Source of the DNA: WHSW01 sp963842795
GTDB lineage: Bacteria; Actinomycetota; Thermoleophilia; Solirubrobacterales; 70-9
Length of the DNA stretch: 64,000 nt
Direction: 5' to 3'
NCBI GenBank assembly: GCA_963842795.1
Contig: CAWJHV010000015.1
Span: forward strand, 1 to 64,000
Shown: positions 39,801 to 47,812 of the stretch, piece after piece
How the letters are laid out: each line of letters begins with the position of its first letter
How positions within the stretch are numbered: the first letter of the stretch is position 1
The notes under the pieces: model-generated
What the model was told of the DNA's origin: nothing
The model's database searches: none
What the model saw: the letters and a program-made list of their open reading frames with translations, nothing else
Made by a program: the position numbers and the translations under genes

Positions 39801-40185
39801 GCCCGAGCGCCTCGCGCAGCTTGGACGCCGCCTCCGGCGGGTCGTTGTCGCGCAGCGCCTCGCGGCCCTCCGCGGCGAGGCTCTCGAAGCGCTCCGCGTC
39901 GACCTGATCGGCCGGGACGTCGAGCGAGTAGCCGCCCCCGCGCGTCGCGACGACGCCCTCCCCGAGGATCTTGCGCAGGTGCGAGATGTAGACCTGGACC
40001 GTCTTCGCCGCGGTCGCCGGAGGCCGCTCGCCCCAGAGCTCGTCGATCATCCGATCGGTCGAGAGCGCTTCGCCGCGGTGCACGATCAGGATCGCGAGCA
40101 CCGCCCGCTGCTTGGCGCCGCCGAGGGGAAGACCGCGGTCGCCGTCGATGACCCCCAGCTCGCCCAGTACGCGGAAGTCCAGCAT
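36862..40185 (-). CDS. Membrane-spanning OmpR/BTAD (SARP-like) regulator fused to beta-propeller and SBP_bac_5 oligopeptide-binding domains
   Basis: Intact protein of 1107 residues. Residues 1-90 are an OmpR-type winged helix (KTVQVYISHLRKILGEG; ATRGGGYSLDVPADQVD). Residues 97-240 are the BTAD helical-repeat domain (ERLQGQLMLALYRSGRQAEA). A Pro/Arg-rich linker leads to a membrane helix at about 268-287 (VLVTVGGLLLLGAAIGAIV). Outside, about 299-580 form a YVTN/NHL-like propeller with repeats such as GVWVANSVSGTLSRIDP. Residues 600-1095 are a full SBP_bac_5 domain (AVYSLVLNTARPLFDDVRIR; AVNFAVDRR). The whole chain reads as a one-component regulator, with intracellular DNA binding and an extracellular peptide or nickel-type ligand site. 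No permease or ATPase genes for the SBP are adjacent. Target genes are unknown. Start ATG at 40185. Confidence 0.9.
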   Translation of the reverse strand: MLDFRVLGELGVIDGDRGLPLGGAKQRAVLAILIVHRGEALSTDRMIDELWGERPPATAAKTVQVYISHLRKILGEGVVATRGGGYSLDVPADQVDAERFESLAAEGREALRDNDPPEAASKLREALGLWRGPALADFAYEPFAQTEAARLEEARLDALEDRIDADLARGEHASLCSELEALVGEHPTRERLQGQLMLALYRSGRQAEALERYAAARRSLQEELGIEPGRALADLQHRILEQDPALDPPQRPPPRARVAAPAGLRRGPVLVTVGGLLLLGAAIGAIVTHGDEPGVELEPNSVAVIDPDSGEVEDGIAVGARPGEISAGEGAVWVANLDDESISEIDPANGSVAGTSVPGGHIDGMAAGAGGVWVADVDRGLVSKIDPGFRRVTDTVRITQGGEFVSGAGPVAVGSNSVWIGNGGAAIARVDPEAGRQVARVDVGNSPVGLAVGGAAVWVADDADNTVTRISSRGAAAATRSIPLGPGPSSVAVGEGGVWVAESQADEVVRIDPLTAAVTNTIAVGERPTGIAVGDGGVWVANSVSGTLSRIDPESKEVDLTVDVGQSPQDVAVAGGRVWTTLAASVAPSSPEAGTDEAKMRVLVVQDPVDVDPADSFYDYQRAYATCAQLFNYPDAPAPAGSTLEPEVAAGAPEVSDGGRTYTFTIRPGYAFSPPSNEPVTAASFERQIQRVLNPKLHSYGHHLIQDIVGARSYAAHPERGLAGVSADGDQLVIQLTEPSPDFVTRISTPWFCAVPADTPIAPARSTPVPTAGPYYYAPYVPKRSIVLRRNPNYGGPRSAELDEIVYEFGSTPESALAKVEAGEADYYSNTADFDLIPRADVERLDRLYGAHSEAASAGAQRLFVTPQLAVYSLVLNTARPLFDDVRIRRAVNFAVDRRAMAREPFPDATGRPTDQLLPPGLPGYSDVAIYPLGGPDVARARALAGPLDAHAVFYVCNAPACLELGETVSRDLARIGIEVSVRPFNLYEMFERMETPNEPFDLGMYAWLADYPDPSSFINSLFQKGVAFNTGSLSDPVFDRRMAAAAKLTGDERLETYSKLDRDFMARAAPAVPYATAAPVSLFSERIGCQVNHPVSGIILGRLCVR

Positions 40186-40267
40186 CCTTGTCCTTCGTCT
40201 CGCGACCCCAACGTACCACCGCTTGGCGGCTGTGCAAATTTCCTGCTCAGATGCCGATTTTCCGGCG

Positions 40268-41185
40268 CTAGCCGGCCCGGTACGGGCCCTTCGCCGCCTC
40301 CTCGGGCGGCATGAAGGACTGCTCGGGCTCGACGTGGATCAGCACGTCGGCGTGCGGGATCTCGGCCTCGATCGCGCCGCGCACGGAGTGGGCGGCCGCA
40401 TGCGCGTCCTCGAGCGTGGTCCCGGCGGTGAACTGGAGATGGAGGTCGATGTAGCGGCGGGCGCCGGCGCGGCGCGCGCGGAGCTTGTGGTAGCCGGCGA
40501 TCTCGGGGCGGCGGCGGCGCTCGTCGGCGATCACCGACTCGATCCGGTCGAGCTCGGCGGGCGGCGGCGCCTCGTCGACCAGGACCCTGCTCGAGCGGGT
40601 CAGGATCCGAACCCCGGCGATCACGATCGCGACCGCGACCACGAGCGCGGCGATCGCGTCAAACGCGGCCTCACCGGTGATCTCGACCAGCAGCAGCCCG
40701 AGGAGCACGCCGGCCGAGGTGAGGGCGTCGGTGCGCAGGTGCGCGGCGTCGCCCTCGAGCGCCGGCGACTCGAGCGCCCGGGCTCGCCGGTAGAGGAAGG
40801 TCGAGACGCCGAGGTTGGCGAGCGCCGAGAACGCGATCACGACGATCCCGACCCCGAGGTCCTCGATCTCCGAGCCGACGACCAGCCGCCGGGTGGCCTC
40901 GAAGATGATGATCCCGGCGCCGACCAGGATCAGCATCCCCTCGATCGCCGCGGCGAGGTTCTCGACCTTCTCGTGGCCGTAGGGATGCTCGCGGTCGGCG
41001 GGCTCGTCGGCGGCGCGGACCGAGAACAGGGCCACCACCGAGGCGAGCAGGTCTACGCCCGAGTGGATCGCCTCGGTGATGATCGAGATCGAGCCCGTGA
41101 CCGCGCCGGCCGCCAGCTTGAGCACGATCAGCGTCGCGTTCGAGGCGATCGAGAGGCCGGCCGCGCCCGCCTTCGTCTGGATCAC
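40268..41185 (-). CDS. Cation diffusion facilitator (CDF) family metal/proton antiporter
   Basis: 305 residues, intact, from GTG at 41185, overlapping the rdgB stop by 4 bases (GTGA). Six transmembrane helices: GLSIASNATLIVLKLAAGAV, then SISIITEAIHSGVDLLASVV with the metal-site residues H-x3-D (HSGVD), the second pair in HLRTDALTSAGVLLG (H-x3-D), and IEDLGVGIVVIAFSALANLG. The cytoplasmic C-terminal ferredoxin-like domain is seen in YIDLHLQFTAGTTLEDAHAA. HPYGHEKVENLAA is the classic loop between helices 2 and 3. It exports Zn, Fe, Mn or a similar ion. The link to rph/rdgB is positional only. Confidence 0.93.
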   Translation of the reverse strand: MIQTKAGAAGLSIASNATLIVLKLAAGAVTGSISIITEAIHSGVDLLASVVALFSVRAADEPADREHPYGHEKVENLAAAIEGMLILVGAGIIIFEATRRLVVGSEIEDLGVGIVVIAFSALANLGVSTFLYRRARALESPALEGDAAHLRTDALTSAGVLLGLLLVEITGEAAFDAIAALVVAVAIVIAGVRILTRSSRVLVDEAPPPAELDRIESVIADERRRRPEIAGYHKLRARRAGARRYIDLHLQFTAGTTLEDAHAAAHSVRGAIEAEIPHADVLIHVEPEQSFMPPEEAAKGPYRAG

Positions 41186-41793
41186 CGCCCCTCCCCACCC
41201 TCGTTCGCCAGCGCCGCGGCCAGCGCCCTGGCCGCGCGCCCGCGGTGGCTGATCGCATGCTTCTCATCCGCGCCGAGCTCGGCCATGGTGCGCTCGTCGC
41301 CCGGCTCGAGGTCGGCCGGGACGAAGGCCGGGTCGTAGCCGAAGCCGCCGCTGCCGCGGGGCTCGGTGATCAGCGTGCCCTCGCAGCGGCCCTCGTAGAG
41401 GCGCTCGGCGCCGGCGGCGTCGATGTGGGCGATCACGCAGACGTAGGCGACCGAGCGGTCCTCCTCGCGGGCGAGCTGCGAGATCAGGAGGTCGAGGTTC
41501 TGCTCATCGGTCGCGTCGGGGCCCGCGAAGCGCGCGGAGTGCACGCCCGGGCGCCCGCCCAGAGCCGCCGCGGCGATCCCGGAGTCGTCCGCGATGGTCG
41601 GCTCGCCCGTCGCCTCGTACGCGACGCGGGCCTTGATCAGCGCGTTGTCGGCGAAGGTGTCGCCGGTCTCGGGCGGCAGCTCGATCCCCGCGGGCAGGGC
41701 GACCAGCGCCACCGGAGCGAGGATCTGCTCGAGCTCGCGGAGCTTGTGCTCGTTGCGGGTCGCGACGATCAGCCGCGCCGGCGGCGCGCCCAT
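41182..41793 (-). CDS. rdgB: XTP/dITP diphosphatase (RdgB/HAM1)
   Basis: 203-residue house-cleaning nucleotide pyrophosphatase that removes dITP/XTP before incorporation. Motifs: LIVATRNEHKLRELEQIL (the ATxNxxK opening), TFADNALIKARVAYEATG, the conserved ADDSGIAAAALGGRPGVHSA with catalytic Asp, GFGYDPAFVPADLE and AISHRGRAARALA. All are in the order and spacing of the HAM1 family. The ATG overlaps the rph stop by one base (TGATG), and the stop overlaps the CDF start by four. The rph-rdgB pair is a widespread actinobacterial arrangement. Confidence 0.96.
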   Translation of the reverse strand: MGAPPARLIVATRNEHKLRELEQILAPVALVALPAGIELPPETGDTFADNALIKARVAYEATGEPTIADDSGIAAAALGGRPGVHSARFAGPDATDEQNLDLLISQLAREEDRSVAYVCVIAHIDAAGAERLYEGRCEGTLITEPRGSGGFGYDPAFVPADLEPGDERTMAELGADEKHAISHRGRAARALAAALANEGGEGR

Positions 41794-42524
41794 CAGTCAG
41801 GCAGGGGAGCGCCGCAGGCCGCTGTCTGCGCCTCGCGCAGCGTCGCGATCGCCGGCTCGGCGAGCCCGAGCAGCCCGTCGAGCGAGGCGCGCGAGGCCGG
41901 CGTGCGCTCCGCGGTCGCCTGGACCTCGACCAGTCCCCCGTCGCCGGTCATGACGATGTTCGCGTCGACCTCGGCGGTCGAGTCCTCGGCGTAGTCGAGA
42001 TCGCAGAGGAGCTCGCCGCCGACGATGCCGCAGGAGATCGCGGCGACCGAGCCGTTGAGCGGGTCGCGTTCGAGCTCGCCCGCGGCGAGCAGGCTCTGCG
42101 TCGCGAGCCGCAGCGCCACGTAGCCGCCGGTGATCGAGGCGCAGCGCGTGCCGCCGTCGGCCTGGAGCACGTCGCAGTCGACGTAGACCGAGCGATCGGG
42201 GAGCGCCGTCAGGTCGACGACGCCGCGCAGCGCCCGCCCGATCAGCCGCTGGATCTCGGTCGAGCGGCCGTCGGGGCGCCCCCGCTTGGAGTCGCGCTCC
42301 TTGCGCTCGCCGGTCGACGCCGGCAGCATCGCGTACTCGGCCGTGACCCAGCCGCGGCCCTTGCCCTCGAGCCACCTCGGCACCGACTTCGAAACCGAGG
42401 CGGTGCAGATGACCCGGGTCTCGCCCTGCGAGTAGAGACAGGAGCCCGTCGCGGTGCGCACGAACCCCGGCTCGATCGAGACCGGGCGCAGGTCGGCGTT
42501 CTCGCGGTCGTAGCTGCGGGCCAC
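41793..42524 (-). CDS. rph: Ribonuclease PH
   Basis: 243-residue phosphorolytic 3' exoribonuclease that trims tRNA 3' ends. Starts MARSYDRENADLRPVSIEPG; motifs FVRTATGSCLYSQGETRVIC, GWVTAEYAMLPASTGERKER, IQRLIGRALRGVVDLTALPD and VYVDCDVLQADGGTRCASIT, followed by VDANIVMTGDGGLVEVQATA, all match the family. The catalytic Asp lies in the DCDVLQADGGTR segment. It opens an operon with rdgB and a CDF transporter. The 99 bp between its start and the pilin stop show no further gene. Confidence 0.96.
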   Translation of the reverse strand: MARSYDRENADLRPVSIEPGFVRTATGSCLYSQGETRVICTASVSKSVPRWLEGKGRGWVTAEYAMLPASTGERKERDSKRGRPDGRSTEIQRLIGRALRGVVDLTALPDRSVYVDCDVLQADGGTRCASITGGYVALRLATQSLLAAGELERDPLNGSVAAISCGIVGGELLCDLDYAEDSTAEVDANIVMTGDGGLVEVQATAERTPASRASLDGLLGLAEPAIATLREAQTAACGAPLPD

Positions 42525-42623
42525 GCGCGCGAGTCTGGCAGAACGGCGAGCGCCCGCCTCGCTCCGGCCCGGATGGGCACCGAGCGGACGGGACTCGCCG
42601 CCGGGGCCGGCCCCGGGGCGCCG

Positions 42624-42869
42624 CTAGTTGAACGTGATCGCGTTCACCGCCTCCTTGATCTTCGAGATGATCACCTCGGCGATCTCGGTCCCGCTGGTGC
42701 CGTTGAACCCCTTCATCGCGGCGACCATGCCGACCATCAGCATCGAGACGAGCAGGATCAGGCCGACGTACTCGACCGTGCCCTGGCCGCGCTCGGAGGC
42801 GAGGTGGCGGCGGAGGCGGGTTGTGAGGACAAGAGCGCCCCGGTGGGCGCGTGCATAGAGGTTGTGCAT
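42624..42869 (-). CDS. Flp/Fap-type pilin
   Basis: 81 residues from an ATG preceded by GGAAGGAGAA. After a short positively charged leader (MHNLYARAHRGALVLTTRLR...) there is the prepilin peptidase site region SERGQGTVEYVGLILL, in which Gly is followed by the conserved Glu/Tyr pair of class IVb (Flp) pilins, then a hydrophobic helix (VGLILLVSMLMVGMVAAMKG). The short C-terminal tail ends VIISKIKEAVNAITFN. No tad assembly genes are next to it, so it must use machinery encoded elsewhere. Confidence 0.87.
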   Translation of the reverse strand: MHNLYARAHRGALVLTTRLRRHLASERGQGTVEYVGLILLVSMLMVGMVAAMKGFNGTSGTEIAEVIISKIKEAVNAITFN

Positions 42870-43055
42870 CGTTCTCCTTCCGACGATTTCGACGGAAGCG
42901 ATGCTCGCGGCGAGGGCGTGCCGGATCCAGACCCAGGTGTCTCGGCTGGGCACCGGGCCGATGACGAGATCCGCGCGCCGTGATCGAGGGTGGGGACGGA
43001 GGTTCGATCGAAGTGGCGAAAGGAACGCAGATCTTTCGTAGAGTTGCCGCCTCAG

Positions 43056-46000
43056 ATGGCACGTCGCCGTTTCGGCATCTTCAAGAAGGACGCGGAGGAG
43101 GAGGCGGGCGGTCGTCCGACCGGACCCGACGATGCCCCCTTCGATGAGTCGACGGACTTCGATCCCGAGACCGAGCCGGACGACGCGCACGACTCCGATC
43201 CCGTGATGGTGATGGACGCCGATCGCGACGACGCCGGCGACGACGACGCCGACTTCGATGTCGCCGTCGCCGCCGACGCGGATGCGGACGTAGCCGAGCG
43301 GATCCGCCTGGCCGCCCAGAGCGCTGCCCAGCGCGCCGAGGAGCGGGCGATCGACGAGATCCTCGCCCTCGAGCAGGACCTCGAGCGGGCCAAGGACGAG
43401 GCCGCGGGCGAGCTCGAGTCGATCGAGGGCCGGCTCGGCGAGGCCGAGCGCCGGGCGAGCGAGGCCGATCGCCGCGCCGAGGAGGCCGAGCGCCGCGCCG
43501 AAGAGGTCGCGGAGGAGCTCGCCGAGGCCCGGGCCCGAGGCGAGGAGCGCGAGGCGGAGGACGTGGCCGCCGACGACGTCGAGACCTTCGATCCGGCCGA
43601 GGTCGAGCAGCGGCTCGCCGAGGCCGAGGACCGGGGCCGCGCGGCGGCCGCGGACTGGCTGCGCGAGCAGCTTGACGCGGCGCGCCAGGAGGCCGACGAG
43701 CGGCTCGCCGAGGCGGTCGAGAAGGCACGCGCCGAGACCGAGGAGAGCCTGCGCGCGGAGTTGAGCGCGAGCCCGCCCGACGCGGAGACGCGGAGCGAGG
43801 ACGGCGAGGCCGACGGCCTGCGGTCAGAGCTCGACGCGGCACGCGATGAGCTGACCGAGGCGCGGGCGGAGATCGAGCGGCTGCGCGAGCGGCCGCGGCC
43901 CGAGCCCGCGGCACTGACCCCGGGCGCCGACGCCGCCGTGCAGGAGGCGATGGCCCAGGTCCGCGATGCCGAGGCGCGGGCGACCGAGGCCAAGCGCGCC
44001 CAGGCCGAGGCCGAGCGCCGAGCGCGCGAGGACGCCGAGCGCGAGGTCCAGACACGCACCGCGGACCTCAGCCGCGAGCTCGAGACGCTCCGGGCCGAGC
44101 TCGACGAGCGCGTCCACGAGGCCGCCGACGCGGCCCGCTCCGAGGCCGAGGCGAAGGCAGCCGAAGCCGCCGAGCAGCGCGCGGGGGAGGCAACCGAGGC
44201 CGCCCGGCGCGAGGTCGAGGAGATGGCCCTGCAGTCGGACGAGACGACGCGCCGAGAGATTGAGGAGCGGGCGGTGGCCGAGGCGCGCGAGCAGGCCGAG
44301 GCGGAGATCGAGCGCGTGCGTACGGAGGCCGAGGAGCGCACGCGGATCGAGGTCGAGGCGGCGCGCACGGCGGCACAGGAGCGCTTCGCCGCCGACCTGC
44401 GGCTACGCGACGAGGATCTCGAGCGCGAGCGCGAGGAGAAGACCCGGATCATCGAGAGCTCCGACGAGCGCCTGAAGGCGATCGAGGAGCGGGCGCTGGC
44501 GGCCGCCGAGCGTGTGGGCGCGGCCGAGCAGGAGCTCGCCGCAGAGGCCGAGCGCCTGCGCGAGCAATCCGAGCAGCGGCTCGCCGAGGCGACCGAGGCG
44601 GCCGAGCGCCAAGCGGCCGAGCGGGCCGATGCCCGGATCTCCGAGCGCGAGGTCGAGCTCGAGCGGGCGAAGGCCGAGGCCGAGGACGCCCAGGCCGCGG
44701 CCGAGGAGGCGAAGTCCGAGGCGGAGCGGATCGGACGCGAAGCGGTCGAGCGCGCTCGCGAGGAGAGCCGCGAGACGGCCGAGCGGGTCCGCGCCGAGAC
44801 CGCTGAGGCAGCCGAGCGCGCCGAGGCCGAGGCCGCCGAGGCGCGCGAGGAGGCCGAGCGCAGGTTGCAGGAGGAGGTCGCCGGCGCCCGCGAGGAGGCG
44901 GCGGCCGAGGCGCGGGCGGAGGAACAGGAGGCTCACGGCAAGGAGGTCGCCGCCCTGACGGCCGACGCCGAGGCAGCCCGCGAGCAAGCGGTCACCGACG
45001 CGATCGCCGAGGCGGAGCGCGCCGGGGACGAGCGCCTTTCGGAGCTCCAGGCCGCGCTCAACACCGAGCGCACCGAGAAGGCGAAGGCGCTAACCGAGGC
45101 CGAGCGCCAGGTGCAGGACGCGACCGAGCAGGCCCGTGAGGCCGAGGATCGGGCGGCGCGAGCCGGCGTCGAGGTGAGGACGGCGGCGTCGACCTGGCTC
45201 CAGACCCAGACCGAGGCGCTGCGCCGGGAGGGGGAGCGGCGCGCCCAGGGCGGGACGCGGGCGGCGGTCGCCGAGGCCGAGCGGAGGGCGAACGCCGCGC
45301 TCGAAGAGCAGCTTGCGACGCAGGCAGAGCGCCTGCGCAAGGAGCACGAGGGGCGGATCGCCCGCGAGGTCGCCACCGCTCGGGCGAGCGTCGAGCTGGA
45401 GGCGAAGGAGACGCTGCGGGCGCGCGAGGAGGAGCTGGTGCGCAAGCAGGCCGCGGTCGAGGGCGAGCTCGGCGCCACGCGGCGCCAGCTCGAGGAGGCC
45501 AACGCCCGGACCGTGGAGGCCGAGCGCCGCGTGGCCGAGATCGAGGCGGAATCGCGCGAGGAGCTCGCGCGCGAGCGCGAGCAGCGCTTCCAGGAGATCG
45601 AGGGCAAGATCGGCGCCCTCGACGAACGCGCCGGGCTGGCGGCCGGGCTGGCCCACTCCGGTGCGGACGACGAGGCCGAGGCCGCCGGCGAGGTCGAGGC
45701 CGAGGACGAGGGCTCCGAAGCCGAGGTCTCCGAGGATGACACCGAAGTCTCCGAGGACGACGGCGAGGCACCCGAGGCGGAGGCCGCCGACGATTGGGCC
45801 GCGGCGGAGCCGGAGGCCGAGGCCGCCTCCGAGGTTCCGTTTCCCGCGCCGCCGCCGAAGCGCGGGTTGTTCGGCAGGCGCCGAAAGCGCCCCTCGCGGT
45901 TCGTGCCCCCGCCGCCCCCCGAGGGCGCGGTCGGACAGCCCGAGGACGAGCCCGAGCCGGAGGCGGACGAGCCGGAGGACGAGGCCACGCCGGAGGCGGG

Positions 46001-46742
46001 AGACGAGGCGACCTCTCAGGCCGACGACGAGGACGAGGAGACGGCCGAGGGCGACGAGGTCGAGGTCGAGAGCGCCGCCGAGGGCGACGAGGTCGAGGTC
46101 GAGAGCGCCGCCGACACCGCTGAGCCGGACGAGGAGGCGCCCGAGGATTCCTCCGGATCGATCGCGGAGCTCGCCGCCGAGGCGGAGAAGCTGGCGCCCG
46201 AGACAACCGCGGAGGACACCGACGAGGAGCTCGAGGCTCCATCGTGGGTCACCGACGAAGCTTCGGCGGAGGACGAGGAGAAGCCCGAACCCGAGGCCGA
46301 GGCGGAGGCTGATGAAGAGCCCGAGGCGGCGGACGAGCCGGAGGCCGCGGATGAGCCGGAGGCCGAGGAGGACGCCAAGCCCGACGACGAGGCCGAGCAG
46401 GACGCCGAGCCCGAGGCCGAGGCCGAGGAGGACGCCGAGCCCGAGCCCGAGGAGGAGCCGGAGGCCGAGGCGGAGCCCGAAGGCGAGGCCGAGGCCGGAG
46501 CGGGACCCGAGTCCGGAACCAACGGCGACTCGCCCGACTCACCGGCGGCCGAGGACGTGATCAGCCTCAGCGATGCCGACTTCGACACGCTGCGAGGCCT
46601 CGGGATGTCGGTCACCCAGGCCAAGCGGGTGATCCGCTACCGCGACGAGCGCGGCGGCTTCCGCTCGGTCGACGACCTCGACAAGGTCCCGGGCTTCCCG
46701 CGGAACTTCCTCGACGACGTCAAGCACCGCCTGGTCCCGTAG
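43056..46742 (+). CDS. Giant coiled-coil protein with C-terminal helix-hairpin-helix (ComEA-like) domain
   Basis: 1228 residues, intact. The N-terminus MARRRFGIFKKDAEEEAGG is followed by an acidic linker, then about 800 residues of nearly uninterrupted Ala/Glu/Arg-rich heptads (for example EIERVRTEAEERTRIEVEA), predicted to form one very long coiled coil. Next come acidic E/D/A/P-rich repeats (about 46020-46500) interrupted by a basic Pro patch (RRRKRPSRFVPPPPPEGAV near 45880). The end is a single helix-hairpin-helix unit: FDTLRGLGMSVTQAKRVIRY and FRSVDDLDKVPGFPRNFLDD, the ComEA/Nucleic-acid-binding form. A structural or DNA-organising role is plausible; the architecture is unusual. No ribosome site is obvious. 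Confidence 0.83.
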   Translation: MARRRFGIFKKDAEEEAGGRPTGPDDAPFDESTDFDPETEPDDAHDSDPVMVMDADRDDAGDDDADFDVAVAADADADVAERIRLAAQSAAQRAEERAIDEILALEQDLERAKDEAAGELESIEGRLGEAERRASEADRRAEEAERRAEEVAEELAEARARGEEREAEDVAADDVETFDPAEVEQRLAEAEDRGRAAAADWLREQLDAARQEADERLAEAVEKARAETEESLRAELSASPPDAETRSEDGEADGLRSELDAARDELTEARAEIERLRERPRPEPAALTPGADAAVQEAMAQVRDAEARATEAKRAQAEAERRAREDAEREVQTRTADLSRELETLRAELDERVHEAADAARSEAEAKAAEAAEQRAGEATEAARREVEEMALQSDETTRREIEERAVAEAREQAEAEIERVRTEAEERTRIEVEAARTAAQERFAADLRLRDEDLEREREEKTRIIESSDERLKAIEERALAAAERVGAAEQELAAEAERLREQSEQRLAEATEAAERQAAERADARISEREVELERAKAEAEDAQAAAEEAKSEAERIGREAVERAREESRETAERVRAETAEAAERAEAEAAEAREEAERRLQEEVAGAREEAAAEARAEEQEAHGKEVAALTADAEAAREQAVTDAIAEAERAGDERLSELQAALNTERTEKAKALTEAERQVQDATEQAREAEDRAARAGVEVRTAASTWLQTQTEALRREGERRAQGGTRAAVAEAERRANAALEEQLATQAERLRKEHEGRIAREVATARASVELEAKETLRAREEELVRKQAAVEGELGATRRQLEEANARTVEAERRVAEIEAESREELAREREQRFQEIEGKIGALDERAGLAAGLAHSGADDEAEAAGEVEAEDEGSEAEVSEDDTEVSEDDGEAPEAEAADDWAAAEPEAEAASEVPFPAPPPKRGLFGRRRKRPSRFVPPPPPEGAVGQPEDEPEPEADEPEDEATPEAGDEATSQADDEDEETAEGDEVEVESAAEGDEVEVESAADTAEPDEEAPEDSSGSIAELAAEAEKLAPETTAEDTDEELEAPSWVTDEASAEDEEKPEPEAEAEADEEPEAADEPEAADEPEAEEDAKPDDEAEQDAEPEAEAEEDAEPEPEEEPEAEAEPEGEAEAGAGPESGTNGDSPDSPAAEDVISLSDADFDTLRGLGMSVTQAKRVIRYRDERGGFRSVDDLDKVPGFPRNFLDDVKHRLVP

Positions 46743-47759
46743 CTACAGGTCCCAGCGCTCCCGCAGGCGTGAGAGATGCGGCTCGGCCGCCTCGGGCGGG
46801 GTGGGACGCGGCTCGGCGCCGTTGCCGAGCGCGCCCAGCGTCGCGACCACCGAGTCGGCGAGCGCGGACGGCGAGTAGCCGCCCTCGAGGCAGACGAGCA
46901 CCGGGACGCCCAGCTCGTCGGCGAGCGCGCGGACGGCGGCCGTCATCTCCGCGTAGGCCGCGGTCTCGACCATGCAGGAGGCGAGCGGGTCGTCGCGATG
47001 GGCGTCGTAGCCGGCCGAGATCGCGATCAGGCCGGGCGCGTAGCGGCGGCCGATCGGGACGACGACGTGCTCGACCAGGGCGAGGAACTCCTCGCTGCCG
47101 GCGCCGGGAGGCACCGGGAGGTTGACGGTGTAGCCCTTCCCCTCCCCCTCGCCCGCGTACTCCGCCGCCCCCGTGCCGGGATAGAGCGGCCATTGGTGGA
47201 TGCTCGCGTAGAGCACCTCGGCCGATGAGGCGAAGATCGCCTCCGTGCCGTTGCCGTGGTGAACGTCCCAGTCGAGGACCAGCACCCGGTTCGCCCCGCA
47301 GGCGGCGATCGCATGGGCCGCGGCGACGGCGACGTTGTTGAACAGGCAGAAGCCCATCGCCCGGTCGCGCTCGGCGTGGTGTCCCGGCGGGCGCAGGCCG
47401 CAGAAGGCGGCGCCCGCCTCGCCGGCAAGCAGCATCTCGGCGGCCGCCGCCGCACCGCCCGCCGCGTGCAGGGCGGCGTCGAACGACCGCGGGCCGGCGA
47501 GCGTGTCCATGTCGATCGCCCCGCCCCCGTCGGCGGTGAACCGCTCGATCGCGTCGTAATGGGCGTCGCTGTGGACGCGCGTGATCTGCTCCCTGGTCGC
47601 CGGCGGCGCCTCGACCCGCCGCAGGCCGCTCCACCCGTTGCGCTCGAGCGCCGCCTCGATCGCGACCAGCCGGCCCGCGTTCTCGGGGTGCGGGCCGGTG
47701 TCGTGCTCGTGCGACGACGGGTGGGCGACGTAGAGCGGCTGGCGATCTGCGGGCGTCAT
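46743..47759 (-). CDS. Histone deacetylase-family (class II HDAC-like) zinc hydrolase
   Basis: 338 residues, intact, starting MTPADRQPLYVAHPSSHEHD. The HDAC core is unmistakable: GLRPPGHHAERDRAMGFCLF (His-His charge relay), NNVAVAAAHAIA, VLVLDWDVHHGNGTEAIFA (zinc ligands D-x-H) and LIAISAGYDAHRDDPLA (third ligand Asp), then CLEGGYSPSAL. Bacterial members act on acetylated polyamines or short acyl conjugates; substrate unknown. The stop codon directly abuts the stop of the convergent coiled-coil gene (0 bp between, palindrome GTAGCTAC). Confidence 0.94.
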   Translation of the reverse strand: MTPADRQPLYVAHPSSHEHDTGPHPENAGRLVAIEAALERNGWSGLRRVEAPPATREQITRVHSDAHYDAIERFTADGGGAIDMDTLAGPRSFDAALHAAGGAAAAAEMLLAGEAGAAFCGLRPPGHHAERDRAMGFCLFNNVAVAAAHAIAACGANRVLVLDWDVHHGNGTEAIFASSAEVLYASIHQWPLYPGTGAAEYAGEGEGKGYTVNLPVPPGAGSEEFLALVEHVVVPIGRRYAPGLIAISAGYDAHRDDPLASCMVETAAYAEMTAAVRALADELGVPVLVCLEGGYSPSALADSVVATLGALGNGAEPRPTPPEAAEPHLSRLRERWDL

Positions 47760-47812
47760 CGTTGGTGCGCGGGCGCGGGCGCTGGTTCGTCTCGGGGTAC
47801 CGTAGCCGCCAC

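Noticed and set aside
43052..44452. Long open frames on the minus strand opposite the coiled-coil gene, rich in Ser, Ala and Arg
   Set aside because: They are mirror images of the E/A/R codons of the plus-strand gene; no start signals or family resemblance.
46020..46500. Tandem GAGGCCGAG-type repeats considered as a DNA repeat element
   Set aside because: They code for the acidic repeats of the coiled-coil protein, in frame, and need no separate explanation.
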